DNA of 64,000 nucleotides from Cupriavidus necator. Its GTDB lineage: Bacteria; Pseudomonadota; Gammaproteobacteria; Burkholderiales; Burkholderiaceae. Made by a program: the position numbers and the translations under genes. The notes beneath the pieces are model-generated. The model searched no databases, was not told the origin of the DNA, and was given only the letters and a program-made list of their open reading frames with translations. Shown here piece by piece: positions 38,953 through 47,625 of the stretch; the first letter of the stretch is position 1, and every line of letters begins with the position of its first letter. The DNA is taken from assembly GCA_022041995.1 (NCBI GenBank), contig CP074381.1, forward strand, positions 310,001 to 374,000. The letters run 5' to 3'.

Positions 38953-39414
38953 ATGAAGAAACTGCTGCTCTCCCTGTCCGCTCTGTCGATCGCCGCCGCT
39001 TCCTCGCTGGCCATGGCCCAAGGCACCGGCGCATCCGTTGGCACGAAGGCCGATGTCGGCGCATCGGTGACCACACCCTCTCCCGCCGCTGCAGCGCAGG
39101 GCGGCCTGAACACTGCCGGCAGCGCCGCCACGGGTGCCGCAGGCGCGGCCGAAAAGGGTCTGTCGACCGCGGGCGCGGCGACCAGCAAGGGCCTGTCGGC
39201 TGCAGGCTCGGCGGCTGACAAGGGCCTGTCGACCGCCGGCGCGGCGGTCGACAAGAGTGCCGGCGCCGCTGCCGACGCCACCGGCGGCGCCGCGGCAGAC
39301 GCCGGCAGCAAGGCCAAGCATGGCAAGCACGCTGCCAAGTCGACCAAGAAGGCCAAGACCGACGCGAGCGTTGGCGTCAGCGCCGACGCTGACGCGGGTG
39401 CCAAGGTGCAGTAA
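38953..39414 (+). CDS. Secreted Ala-rich 11-residue repeat protein
   Basis: The 153-residue protein has a clear signal peptide (MKKLLLSLSALSIAAASSLA, cleavage after MA-Q at about 23). The mature part is almost only Ala, Gly, Ser, Thr, Lys and Asp. At about 65-105 it has near-exact repeats with an 11-residue period: EKGLSTAGAAT, SKGLSAAGSAA, DKGLSTAGAAV, DKSAGAAADAT. A basic stretch (KAKHGKHAAKSTKKAK) follows. The 11-residue spacing suggests amphipathic helices as in LEA-type stress proteins or apolipoprotein-like surface binders. I know no named family for it. It has a strong ribosome site (AAGGAGT). Confidence 0.85.
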   Translation: MKKLLLSLSALSIAAASSLAMAQGTGASVGTKADVGASVTTPSPAAAAQGGLNTAGSAATGAAGAAEKGLSTAGAATSKGLSAAGSAADKGLSTAGAAVDKSAGAAADATGGAAADAGSKAKHGKHAAKSTKKAKTDASVGVSADADAGAKVQ

Positions 39415-39734
39415 CGTGCTGCGCTAGTCCACAGTCACTGGCCATTAGCGACTAGCCTCGTGCCGGTGCCGGCGGCGCCAAGGCCCTCCAGGAAGTTTCA
39501 GTACTGACGCGCCGCAGCAAAGCGGGACGGATCACATCCGTCCCGCTTTGCGTTTGTGCGCGGTGATCCGGCGCGCCGTGTGCTGCGCACGCGTTCTGGC
39601 CGCGCCTCATGTCAGCCTGACACCGACATCCCGCGCCCGCGCCCGGCACTACAATGACAATCAACGCAAGCGGTTCCGCCTGCACCCGACTGCACCGGGC
39701 AATGTGCCGGTCTGTTCAACCCAGTGGAGCCCAC
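39415..39734. other. Spacer holding a strong terminator and the response-regulator promoter
   Basis: About 320 bases without a gene. The only clear element is the 15-bp hairpin at 39517-39551. The stretch CACTACAATGACAATCAACG near 39648 contains a plausible -10 (TACAAT) for the regulator gene at 39735. Confidence 0.6.
39517..39551. terminator. Perfect 15-bp hairpin, probable terminator
   Basis: The two 15-base arms (GCAAAGCGGGACGGA and its complement) are perfect around a TCACA loop. It is followed by only a short T-rich stretch (GTTTGTG). It lies about 100 bases after the Ala-rich protein gene and before the two-component genes. Confidence 0.75.
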
Positions 39735-40367
39735 ATGATCCGCGTCCTGATCGCTGACGATCACGAGATTGTGCGTGCCGGGCTGCGCCAGTTCCTTTCC
39801 GAAGAACCCGACATCCAGGTGACAGGCGAGGCCGGAAGCGGCGACCAGGTCATGGCGCAGTTGCGCGATGCCGAGTTCGATGTCCTGGTCCTGGACATCT
39901 CGATGCCCGACCGCAACGGCATCGACGTGCTCAAACTGATCCGTCAGCGCAAGCCCGAATTACCGGTCCTGATCCTGTCTACGTACCCGGAAGACCAGTA
40001 CGCGATCAACCTGATCCGTGCCGGCGCTTCTGGCTACCTGACCAAGGAAAGCGCCCCGGACGACCTGGTCAAGGCCATCCGCACCGTGGCCCAGGGCCGC
40101 CGCTATGTGAGCGCCACCGTGGCCGACCTGCTGATCGGCGGGCTCGACAAGCCGACCGAGCAGCCGGTGCACCAGATGCTGTCAGAGCGCGAGTTCCAGA
40201 TCTTCTGCAAGCTGTCGCGGGGGCAGTCGGTGTCGGTGATTGCCGACGAACTGTTTCTCAGCGTCAAGACCGTCAGTACCTATCGTTCCCGCATTCTCGA
40301 GAAAATGGGCATGAAGACCAACGCTGACCTGACCTATTACGCCATCAAGAACGGTCTGGTCGAATAA
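39735..40367 (+). CDS. LuxR/NarL-family response regulator
   Basis: The 210-residue protein has a receiver domain with acidic pocket (ADDHE), phospho-acceptor Asp54 (VLDISMPDRNG) and Lys of the YLTKES motif. A C-terminal LuxR helix-turn-helix follows (MLSEREFQIFCKLSRGQSVS, then LFLSVKTVSTYRSRILEKMG). The start MIRVLIADDHEIVRAG is standard. The likely partner is the CHASE3 histidine kinase encoded convergently at 40858-42269. The receiver-only protein gene follows about 45 bases later on the same strand. Confidence 0.95.
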   Translation: MIRVLIADDHEIVRAGLRQFLSEEPDIQVTGEAGSGDQVMAQLRDAEFDVLVLDISMPDRNGIDVLKLIRQRKPELPVLILSTYPEDQYAINLIRAGASGYLTKESAPDDLVKAIRTVAQGRRYVSATVADLLIGGLDKPTEQPVHQMLSEREFQIFCKLSRGQSVSVIADELFLSVKTVSTYRSRILEKMGMKTNADLTYYAIKNGLVE

Positions 40368-40412
40368 CAGCCCGCAATGGGCAGCACCGGACGAGGACCA
40401 GCAATACAGAAC

Positions 40413-40820
40413 ATGTCGGAGCAGGCTTCGAACACTTCCTACCGGGCGCTGAGCATACTGCTGATTGAAGACTCGGCGGTCCTGCGAGGCATGCTGCTCG
40501 AATACCTGAAGGACTTCCCGTTCATCGAGAACGTGGACTGGGCCGACACCGAAGCCATGGCCCTGCGGCTGCTTGCCGCCGGCAGGTACGATGTCGTCAT
40601 CGTCGACCTGCAACTGCGCCAGGGCAACGGCATCAATGTGCTGCGCGCGATGCAGCGCAACGGCACCGGCACGGTGCGCATCGTCTACACCAACCACGCC
40701 CAGGTCAGCATGTACCGCAGCCAATGCGCCGAAGCCGGCGCGGACTACTTTTTCGACAAGTCGCTCGAGCTCGAACAGGTGTTCCGCGTGATTGAGGAGC
40801 ACGCGGCGCCGGAGCCCTGA
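40413..40820 (+). CDS. Receiver-only response regulator
   Basis: From the ATG at 40413 the protein has 135 residues and is a single receiver domain: ILLIEDSAVLRGMLLEYLKD (acidic pocket) and Asp65 in VVIVDLQLRQGNG. The conserved Thr/Lys positions are seen as YTNHAQ and FFDKSLELEQV. No output domain is present, so it probably works by phosphorelay or by competing with the upstream regulator for phosphate from the same kinase. An in-frame ATG at 40377 exists, but the later one is nearer a GAGGA ribosome site. It ends 38 bases before the convergent kinase gene. Confidence 0.9.
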   Translation: MSEQASNTSYRALSILLIEDSAVLRGMLLEYLKDFPFIENVDWADTEAMALRLLAAGRYDVVIVDLQLRQGNGINVLRAMQRNGTGTVRIVYTNHAQVSMYRSQCAEAGADYFFDKSLELEQVFRVIEEHAAPEP

Positions 40821-40857
40821 GCCGCGCCAGCACACCATGCCCGCCTTGCCGGCCGCG

Positions 40858-42269
40858 CTAGGCGCGTGCCGGCTCCTGGTCTTCCGGCTTTTCCGGCTCT
40901 TCGGCCGGCGCCAGCACCGAGTCCGTCAGCGGCACCTCGATGCGGATGCGCACGCCCGCCTGCGCCGAGGAATCGATCTGCATGCTGCCGCCCAGCGCGG
41001 TGACACGCTGCTCCATGCCCAGCAGCCCGTGGTGGCCGGCGGTGCTGCCTGCGTCGAAGTCGGGCGGCAGGCCCTTGCCGTCGTCACGCACGGTCAGCGT
41101 CAGCAACTGGTCCCGGCAGGCCAGTAAGACCTGGACATGCCTGGCTTCAGAGTACTTGCTGGCATTGGTCAGCGATTCCTGCACGATCCGGTACAGCGCG
41201 ATGGCGGCCTCGTCGCGCAGCGGCGGCAGGTCCTCGGGCACGCTGACCTCGGTCTGCCAGTCGTTGCGCGCGCCCACTTCCTCGACCAGCTGGCACAGCG
41301 CCGCGCGCAGGCCCAGGTTCAGCAGCACGGTAGGGCGCAGGTCTTCGATCAGGCGGCGCTTGATCTGGATGCCCTGGTCCACGTGCAGCATCACGCGCGT
41401 CAGGCGCTCGGCCGCCATCGGATGATCCTCCTGCACCTTGCGGCGCACCCAGTGCAGGTCCAGCTTGATCGCGGTCAGGATGGCGCCCAGCTCGTCGTGC
41501 AGCTCGCGCGCCAGCCGTGTCTTCTCGTCTTCAGTCACGCGCTGCAGGTGGGCGGCCAGCGCCGACAACTGGCGCGTGCGCGCGCGCACCTTGCGGTCCA
41601 GCCGCACGCCTTCTTCTTCCAGCTCGGTGCGCACCGCCTCGGCCATCGACAGCCGCTTGGCGTGGCCGACGCCTACTGCCATCAGCAGGATGATGTTGAT
41701 GGCGGTGAGCAGGCCGATGCCGTAGCGCGACAACTGCACATCGCTCTCGGCGCCCTCGAGCCGGTGCGAGACCGCGCCGGCCTCGCGCGCCTGCAGCTGG
41801 TCCAGCCCGCGGCGCGCGTTGTCCATGGTCTGCTTGCCGTAGTCGGTGCGGATCAGGTCCAGCGCCACTTCCAGGTCGCGCTTGCCGTACACCAGCGTCA
41901 GCGCCATCTCGTTGAGCTTGCTGTTGATCAGCTTGGAGGTGTCGCCGAACTGCTTCAGGCCTTCGGATCGTTGGCATAGCCGGCGCGGATCTGCGCCATC
42001 AGTTCGGCGATGCGCGGCAGTGCCTTGTAGTACGGCTCCAGGTAGCTTTCCTTGCCGGTCAGCAGGAAGCCGCGCTGGCCGGCCTCGGCATTGACCAGCT
42101 CGCCGTTGAGCGCGGCCAGCTCGGTCTGCACGCGCTGTGAGCGGATCACGTCGGTATAGCTTTCGCGCAGGCGGATATTGCCGGTTTCCGACGCCACCAG
42201 CACTGCCAGCGTCAGCAGGATGCCGCCCGCGAGCAGCAGCGTGTGGGGAAGAAAGGATTGCTTGAACAT
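40858..42269 (-). pseudogene. CHASE3-type sensor histidine kinase (NarX/HisKA_3 type), frame broken
   Basis: From the ATG at 42269 (ribosome site AGGAA) the protein starts MFKQSFLPHTLLLAGGILLT, a membrane anchor. A CHASE3-like periplasmic domain follows (AEAGQRGFLLTGKESYLEPY). At about 41964 the frame ends early after GYANDPKA. The next frame continues EGLKQFGDTSKLINSKLNEM, then a second membrane segment, RLARELHDELGAILTAIKLD (phospho-His box) and the ATPase blocks NASKYSEARHV and DDGKGLPPDF. Restoring one base (CCG-GAA for CCGAA, minus strand) gives about 470 residues. The partners are the two response regulators encoded convergently. Confidence 0.88.
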
Positions 42270-42570
42270 GGGGCAATTCCTGTGAGGAACCGGCTTCATG
42301 ATGAAACCGGTTCTGAGTCGGCGCGCTGCTCGCCCGTGCAGCGCCAGGGAGCGCACATGGAATCACATCGACCGCTACGGGTCAACCCGATGCTGCGCCG
42401 CAGCCTGGTCGTTGTAGGACTCGGCTGACAGCGGAATCGGCTCGCTGTCAGTATTGGTGCGCGGGCTGGCTTTCTACGATGAGGCTATGAGCTTGCACCC
42501 GTTGGCGCAAGCCCTCACATGGGCCCAGCCAGTGCACCTGGCGTGGTCCGATTGCTTCGGGAGCCTAGCC
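42270..42570. other. Spacer upstream of the kinase and DUF1328 genes, with an inverted repeat
   Basis: This 301-base divergent spacer has no gene. It contains a 9-base inverted repeat CTGACAGCG / CGCTGTCAG at 42425-42451, separated by 9 bases, which could be an operator for one of the flanking genes. The DUF1328 gene probably starts transcription within about 100 bases of its ATG. Confidence 0.6.
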
Positions 42571-42738
42571 ATGCTGCAATATGCACTCGTATTTTTCGTC
42601 ATCGCCCTGATCGCCGCGATCTTCGGCTTCGGCGGAATTGCCGCCGGCGCCGTGGAAATCGCCAAGATCCTGTTCTTCATCTTCCTGGTCGTGGCGCTGG
42701 TTGCCGCGGTGATGGGCCTGGTCCGCAGGGGGCGATGA
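42571..42738 (+). CDS. DUF1328 small membrane protein (YtjA-like)
   Basis: The 55-residue protein starts [20 protein letters not shown] and has two hydrophobic segments separated by [12 protein letters not shown]. It ends with VMGLVRRGR. This is the DUF1328/UPF0391 family, often induced by envelope or osmotic stress. The ATG at 42571 follows GGGAGCCTAGCC and gives the full domain; an earlier in-frame ATG at 42454 would add non-conserved residues. A DUF883 gene follows 52 bases later, a pairing typical of stress loci. Confidence 0.92.
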   Translation: MLQYALVFFVIALIAAIFGFGGIAAGAVEIAKILFFIFLVVALVAAVMGLVRRGR

Positions 42739-42790
42739 CACCGGCCGCGAGCCGTTTTTCCCCACCGCCGACCGAACCTGAGGAGACCGT

Positions 42791-43219
42791 ATGCTGACGC
42801 AGAACCCGAAAGTCAGGAAGGAACTGAACCACCTGTCCGACAGTGCCGACAGTGCCATCCGCCATATCAGGCATGCCGCGCGCGACACGCGCGATGCGGC
42901 AGCGCCGGTATCCGCAGAAGTCAAGGCGCTGATCGCCCAGCTGGAGCACACCATCGAAGTGCTGGCGCGCGAGGGCTCAGCCGAGAGTGTGCGCGCCGGG
43001 CAGCGCCTGCGCGAGCGGGCCACCGACATGGCGCATCGGCTGCGCGCCCAGACCACCGACGGCATGATGCGCGCCCGCGAGCGCATGGATGGTGCGGTGG
43101 AACACGCCCAGCACCGCGTGGCCGAGTCGCCGCTGAAGGCGGTGGCGATCGCTGCGGCCGTGGGGGCGCTGATCGGGCTGCTGCTGGCCAATGGCCGGCG
43201 CCATTCAGAGGAGGATTAG
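42791..43219 (+). CDS. DUF883 (ElaB/YqjD-like) membrane-anchored protein
   Basis: The 142-residue protein has a long charged helix (about 1-115) with heptad-like spacing and a C-terminal membrane segment (KAVAIAAAVGALIGLLLANG). The GRRHSEED end is as in YqjD/ElaB. Family members are stationary-phase tail-anchored inner-membrane proteins, and YqjD of E. coli binds ribosomes. The helix is longer than in E. coli. It is probably co-transcribed with the DUF1328 gene and ends before a strong terminator. Confidence 0.9.
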   Translation: MLTQNPKVRKELNHLSDSADSAIRHIRHAARDTRDAAAPVSAEVKALIAQLEHTIEVLAREGSAESVRAGQRLRERATDMAHRLRAQTTDGMMRARERMDGAVEHAQHRVAESPLKAVAIAAAVGALIGLLLANGRRHSEED

Positions 43220-43310
43220 GCCCGCCCCCCAGCCACGAGACTTACCGGGATCCGCCTGGCACGCCGGGCGGGTCCTGCAAGGGATTCCCCCTTTCCGGAA
43301 TTCTCGTCCG

Positions 43311-43348
43311 GAAGCCCGGCAGCCCACTGCGGTGCCGGGCTTTTTTTT
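43311..43348 (+). terminator. Terminator after the DUF1328/DUF883 genes
   Basis: A stem of about 11 bp (AAGCCCGGCA with TGCCGGGCTT) around a 10-base loop, followed by a run of eight T. It lies about 90 bases after the DUF883 stop. Confidence 0.9.
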
Positions 43349-43394
43349 GGGCGCGCGGCGATCCGTGGCGCACGCAACCGGGTGCCTGTTCCCG

Positions 43395-43715
43395 TCACAC
43401 ACCCCACATCACGTTGGCCCCCTCACGCTGGGAGGCGCGCAGCATGTCCAGGAACGGGTAGGCGCGCTGGCCCAGGTGCAGCGGTTCTTCCTCGTCTTCG
43501 TCCTTGCCGGTGTCCGCCTCGACGGCCGAGCTGGCGGGATGGGTCTTGGCATCCGCGACCGCGGCTTCCAGCTTGTGGATCGCGGTTGGAAGCTCTTCAA
43601 CGGTGATCACCCCTCGTTCCCCGAGGCGCTTGCCGATGATGCCCAGCAGCGTCATCGCCAGATCCTTCATCATGATCAGGTCCTGCGCGGCGTGGGATTT
43701 GAAGGTGATCAGCAT
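43395..43715 (-). CDS. DUF1840 family protein
   Basis: The 106-residue protein begins [20 protein letters not shown] and continues [20 protein letters not shown], ending [20 protein letters not shown]. This is DUF1840, a small soluble family of Burkholderiales and relatives with unknown function. A Lys/Asp/Glu-rich acidic loop lies at about 60-80. The ATG at 43715 follows AAAGGAAAACACAT on the minus strand, a good ribosome site. It is divergent from argS and single. Confidence 0.9.
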   Translation of the reverse strand: MLITFKSHAAQDLIMMKDLAMTLLGIIGKRLGERGVITVEELPTAIHKLEAAVADAKTHPASSAVEADTGKDEDEEEPLHLGQRAYPFLDMLRASQREGANVMWGV

Positions 43716-43832
43716 GATGTGTTTTCCTTTCACGGAGAGACGGGGGGCGTTCCCGGGGGCGGGAAGTCTCGCTGATTTTGGCCCAGGATTGTGGCCCGGG
43801 GCCATCCTCGCGCATGATGTCAGCATAGCACC

Positions 43833-43841
43833 TGATAAAAT
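43833..43841 (+). promoter_or_regulatory. Extended -10 promoter of argS
   Basis: TGATAAAAT, an extended -10, lies 140 bases before the argS ATG. The surrounding 13 bases, CACCTGATAAAAT, are identical to those before metH, which supports its being a real promoter element. Confidence 0.55.
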
Positions 43842-43980
43842 TCGGCGTTCCCGATTCCAATGCCTGTCACGCGGCGCTGCGCGGCGTTCACTGTTCCTTT
43901 GCCGTCACTTGCCGCCTTCCGGGCGACGGCGCCGCCCAAGGCGGTGCCTGAATACCTTGCCCACAGGGCTTCCGACATCC

Positions 43981-45777
43981 ATGCTGCCTGTTCAGACCTC
44001 CAATCTTGCCGCCGCGTTCACTGAAGCGGTGCGCGCGCTCGCCCCGGCCGATGCCACCCTGCCCGCCGTCACCTTCGAGCGGCCCAAGGTGGCCGCCCAC
44101 GGCGACCTTGCCTGCAACGTCGCCATGCAGGTCGCGCGCGCGCTCAAGAGCAATCCGCGCGAGCTGGCCCAGCGCATCGTCGATGCCGTGCAGGCCGACG
44201 CGCGCGCGCAGGGCCTGGTCCAGGCCATGGAGATTGCCGGCCCCGGCTTCATCAACCTGCGCCTGACCCCGGCCGCCAAGGCCGACGTGCTGCGCGCGGT
44301 GCTGGCCGAGGGCGACCACTACGGCGCGCGCGAGCGCGGCGTGCACGGCCAGGTGCTGGTGGAGTTCGTCTCGGCCAACCCGACCGGCCCGCTGCACGTC
44401 GGCCACGGCCGCCAGGCGGCGCTGGGCGATGCGCTGGCCAACTTGCTGTCGTGGCAGGGCTTCCACGTGCACCGCGAGTTCTACTACAACGACGCCGGCG
44501 TGCAGATCCAGACCCTGGCGCTGTCGGTGCAGGCGCGCGCACGCGGCCTCAGGCCGGGCGATGCCAGCTGGCCCGAGGCCGCCTACAACGGCGACTACAT
44601 CGCCGACATCGCCACCGACTTCCTGGCCGGCAAGACCGTCAGCGCCTCGGACGGCGAGCCCGTGACCGCGTCGGGCAACGTCGAGGACATCGACTCGATC
44701 CGCAAGTTCGCCGTCACCTACCTGCGCAACGAGCAGGACATCGACCTGCAGGCCTTCGGCGTCAAGTTCGACCGCTATTACCTGGAGTCGTCGCTGTACA
44801 GCGACGGCCGCGTCGAAGCCGCGGTGCAGTCGCTTACGGCCAAGGGCAAGACCTACGAGAGCGAGGGCGCGCTGTGGCTGCGCACCACCGACGACGGCGA
44901 CGACAAGGACCGCGTGATGAAGAAGAGCGACGGCACCTATACGTACTTCGTGCCGGATGTGGCCTACCACACCACCAAGTGGGAGCGCGGCTTCACCAAG
45001 GTCATCAACGTGCAGGGCAGCGACCACCACGGCACCATCGCGCGCGTGCGCGCCGGCCTGCAGGGCCTGGACATGGGCATCCCGCAGGGCTACCCCGACT
45101 ACGTGCTGCACAAGATGGTCACCGTGATGAAGAACGGCGAGGAGGTCAAGATCTCCAAGCGCGCCGGCTCCTATGTCACCGTGCGCGACCTGATCGAATG
45201 GTCCAACGGCCAGGATGACACCTGCGAGACCATCCGCGGCTGCCTGGAAGCCGGCGTGGCCGACTGGCCCGCGCACTTCACCCGCGGCCGCGACGCGGTG
45301 CGCTTCTTCCTGCTGTCGCGCAAGGCCGATACCGAGTTCGTGTTCGACGTCGACCTGGCGCTCAAGCAGAGTGACGAGAATCCGGTGTATTACGTGCAGT
45401 ACGCGCATGCCCGCATCTGCTCGATCTTCGAGTCGTGGGGCGGCGCGGACTGGGATGCCCGCCTGGCCGAACTGGCCGGTGCCGACCTGTCCGCCGTGAC
45501 CGGCCCCGAAGCCAGCGCCCAGGCGCAGGCGCTGGGACAGCGCCTGGCCGAGTTCCCGGACATGCTGTCGGCCGCCGCCGCCGAGCTGGCGCCGCATGCC
45601 GTAGCCTTCTACCTGCGCGACCTGGCGGGCGACTTCCACGCCTTCTACAACGCCGACCGCGTGCTGGTGGACGACGACGCCGTCAAGCGCGCCCGGCTGG
45701 CGCTGCTGGCCGCCACGCGCCAGGTGCTGTGCAACGGCCTGGCGGTGATCGGCGTGTCCGCGCCGCGCCGCATGTAA
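43981..45777 (+). CDS. argS: Arginyl-tRNA synthetase
   Basis: ArgS charges tRNA-Arg in the cytoplasm. The 598-residue class I synthetase shows the N-terminal additional domain (from about residue 20), the HIGH motif as [20 protein letters not shown], and [20 protein letters not shown] (the KMSKS-like lysine region). It ends with the DALR anticodon domain (residues about 470-598), closing as [13 protein letters not shown]. The ATG at 43981 gives [17 protein letters not shown]; an upstream open extension is not conserved. A SPOR protein gene follows, the common order in this group. Confidence 0.97.
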   Translation: MLPVQTSNLAAAFTEAVRALAPADATLPAVTFERPKVAAHGDLACNVAMQVARALKSNPRELAQRIVDAVQADARAQGLVQAMEIAGPGFINLRLTPAAKADVLRAVLAEGDHYGARERGVHGQVLVEFVSANPTGPLHVGHGRQAALGDALANLLSWQGFHVHREFYYNDAGVQIQTLALSVQARARGLRPGDASWPEAAYNGDYIADIATDFLAGKTVSASDGEPVTASGNVEDIDSIRKFAVTYLRNEQDIDLQAFGVKFDRYYLESSLYSDGRVEAAVQSLTAKGKTYESEGALWLRTTDDGDDKDRVMKKSDGTYTYFVPDVAYHTTKWERGFTKVINVQGSDHHGTIARVRAGLQGLDMGIPQGYPDYVLHKMVTVMKNGEEVKISKRAGSYVTVRDLIEWSNGQDDTCETIRGCLEAGVADWPAHFTRGRDAVRFFLLSRKADTEFVFDVDLALKQSDENPVYYVQYAHARICSIFESWGGADWDARLAELAGADLSAVTGPEASAQAQALGQRLAEFPDMLSAAAAELAPHAVAFYLRDLAGDFHAFYNADRVLVDDDAVKRARLALLAATRQVLCNGLAVIGVSAPRRM

Positions 45778-45864
45778 GCAGACGTCCGGCGTCCCCCGCG
45801 CGGGACGCCCGGGGCCGTCCGGCCCCAGCGACGATGCCAGTGCGGCCGTTGGCGGCGCTGGCCC

Positions 45865-45870
45865 TATAAT
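45865..45870 (+). promoter_or_regulatory. Candidate -10 before the SPOR/FtsN-like gene
   Basis: A perfect TATAAT 24 bases before the ATG at 45895. No good -35 is found at the usual distance, so the promoter is only tentative. Confidence 0.4.
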
Positions 45871-45894
45871 CCCGGCATCACCGAAGAGGACTTC

Positions 45895-46611
45895 ATGCAA
45901 CAGCAACGCAAGCGCGAGTCGCGCCATGCCCGCCGCAACCAGCAACGCGGCGGTACGTTCCTGGGCCTGGTGCTCGGGCTGATCGTCGGGCTGGCCATCG
46001 CCGTGGTGGTCGCCCTGTACATCACCAAGTCGCCGACCCCGTTCCAGCAGAAGAGTGCCCCGCGCCCGAGCGAGCCGGGCAATGTCACCAGCCAGCTGCC
46101 GCCGCCGGCCCAGCGCGCCGACGAGGGCCCGAGCGACCCCAACAAGCCGCTGTGGAGCAAGACCCCGGCCAAGCCGGTCGGCCAGGCGCCCGAGCCGGAA
46201 CCGAAACAGAATGGCCAGCCCCCGGTGGCGGCGGCCCGCCCGGCCGAGAAGCCGGTGGAAAAGCCCGCGGAGAAGCCCGCGGAGAAGCCGGCTGACAAGC
46301 CTGTCGCCACCAAGCCCGCGGAGAAGCCGGTGGCCGACCCGATCGCCGAGATTGCCCGGGCCGACGCCAACAAGGTGGGCTACCTGCTGCAGGTGGGCGC
46401 GTTCCGCTCGTCGGACGACGCCGACCGCCAGAAGGCCAACCTGGCGATGCAGGGCTTCGAGGCCAGGATCACCGAGCGTGACGTGAACGGCGTCAAGATG
46501 TACCGGGTGCGCCTGGGGCCGTACAACCGCATCGAAGACATGAGCAAGGCGCGCGACCGGCTGCAGTCGTCGGGCTTCGAGTCCTCGGTGATCCGTTTTA
46601 CCAAGCAGTAA
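45895..46611 (+). CDS. SPOR-domain protein, FtsN-like
   Basis: The 238-residue bitopic protein has a basic cytoplasmic start, one membrane segment (about 22-42: FLGLVLGLIVGLAIAVVVAL) and a Pro/Lys-rich periplasmic linker. The linker contains repeats of the type PAEKPVEKPAEKPAEKPA. The C-terminal SPOR domain (about 160-236) has YLLQVGAFRSSDDADRQKAN and YRVRLGPYNRIEDMSKARDR. This is the layout of FtsN, the late division activator. FtsN itself is plausible because of its place after argS, but E. coli-type N-terminal motifs are not obvious. dsbA follows about 170 bases later. Confidence 0.88.
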   Translation: MQQQRKRESRHARRNQQRGGTFLGLVLGLIVGLAIAVVVALYITKSPTPFQQKSAPRPSEPGNVTSQLPPPAQRADEGPSDPNKPLWSKTPAKPVGQAPEPEPKQNGQPPVAAARPAEKPVEKPAEKPAEKPADKPVATKPAEKPVADPIAEIARADANKVGYLLQVGAFRSSDDADRQKANLAMQGFEARITERDVNGVKMYRVRLGPYNRIEDMSKARDRLQSSGFESSVIRFTKQ

Positions 46612-46780
46612 GCCGGACCGCAGGGTCGGGCGTTATCGCTGGGGGCGCTGCGATTGCCGCACCGCTGAATACCCGGTAACCGTCACAACACGTTGTCACC
46701 AGACGCGGCCGGCGCCCCGCTGAACCGGAAGCCGCCGCCGCTGTCATACGCTCATCGTCCAACCGCAAGGCCGCACCAAG

Positions 46781-47416
46781 ATGAAAAAACTCGCCGCACT
46801 GTTCGCCATGTTCGCCGCCGTGGGCGGCCTGCTGATGTCCGCCCCGTCCCAGGCGGCGCCCGCCGAGGGCAAGGAATACCAGGTCCTGAAGGCGGCCCAG
46901 CCGGTCGGCGCGGGCAAGATCGAGGTAACCGAGTTCTTCTGGTACGGCTGCCCGCACTGCTACGATTTTGAGCCGGATCTGGAAGCCTGGGTCAAGAAGC
47001 AGGGCAACAACGTGGTCTTCAAGCGCGTGCCGGTCGCGTTCCGTGACGACCTGCTGCCGCACACCAAGATCTTCTATGCGCTGGAAGCCATCGGCAAGCT
47101 CGACGCCATGCACACCAAGGTCTTCAACGCCATCCACGTGGACCGCAAGCGCATGACGGACCCCAACGAGATCGCCGACTTCATGGCCAAGAACGGCGTG
47201 GACCGCAAGGCCTTCCTGGATGCCTACAACTCGTTCACGGTGACCACCAACTCGCAGCGCGCCAACAAGATCGCCGACGCCTACAAGATCGACGGCGTGC
47301 CGACCGTGGTAGTGCAGGGCAAGTACGTGACCTCGCCGTCGATTGCCGGCAACAAGCAGGGCGCGATCCAGACCATGGATTACCTGGTGGAGCAGGTGAA
47401 GGCGAAGAAGATGTAA
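46781..47416 (+). CDS. dsbA: Thiol:disulfide interchange protein DsbA
   Basis: DsbA introduces disulfide bonds into periplasmic proteins. The 211-residue protein has a signal peptide (about 1-25, ending in APSQAAPA) and the active site Cys57-Pro-His-Cys60 in FFWYGCPHCYDFEPDL. The cis-Pro loop is GVPTVVVQGKYVTSPSI. The length is normal. It lies after the argS/SPOR genes as in other Burkholderiales, with a start preceded by CCGCAAGGCCGCACCAAG. A pair of palindromic repeats follows it, the first of which may stop transcription. Confidence 0.96.
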   Translation: MKKLAALFAMFAAVGGLLMSAPSQAAPAEGKEYQVLKAAQPVGAGKIEVTEFFWYGCPHCYDFEPDLEAWVKKQGNNVVFKRVPVAFRDDLLPHTKIFYALEAIGKLDAMHTKVFNAIHVDRKRMTDPNEIADFMAKNGVDRKAFLDAYNSFTVTTNSQRANKIADAYKIDGVPTVVVQGKYVTSPSIAGNKQGAIQTMDYLVEQVKAKKM

Positions 47417-47454
47417 GTTGCTGCTGGCGGCCTTGCAGGGGCCGCTGGTTTTCT

Positions 47455-47572
47455 CCCCTCTCCCGCTTGCGGGAGAGGGGCAGGGGAGAGGGCAGGCACC
47501 GGCATACCGGCACGTCTTACTTCGTCGAGACTCCCGCCCTCTCCCCAACCCTCTCCCGCAAGCGGGAGAGGG
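47455..47572. repeat. Pair of inverted palindromic repeats (BIME-like)
   Basis: Two hairpins lie 68 bases apart. The first, at 47455-47480, has 12-base arms CCCCTCTCCCGC / GCGGGAGAGGGG with loop TT. The second, at 47549-47572, has 11-base arms CCCTCTCCCGC / GCGGGAGAGGG with loop AA, so it is the same unit in reverse. This looks like a dispersed REP/BIME-type repeat. The first copy probably also terminates dsbA. Confidence 0.85.
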
Positions 47573-47625
47573 AGCCTTCCAGTGGTATTGTCAGGGTATC
47601 CGAATACTCTCCCCACACCCCGACG

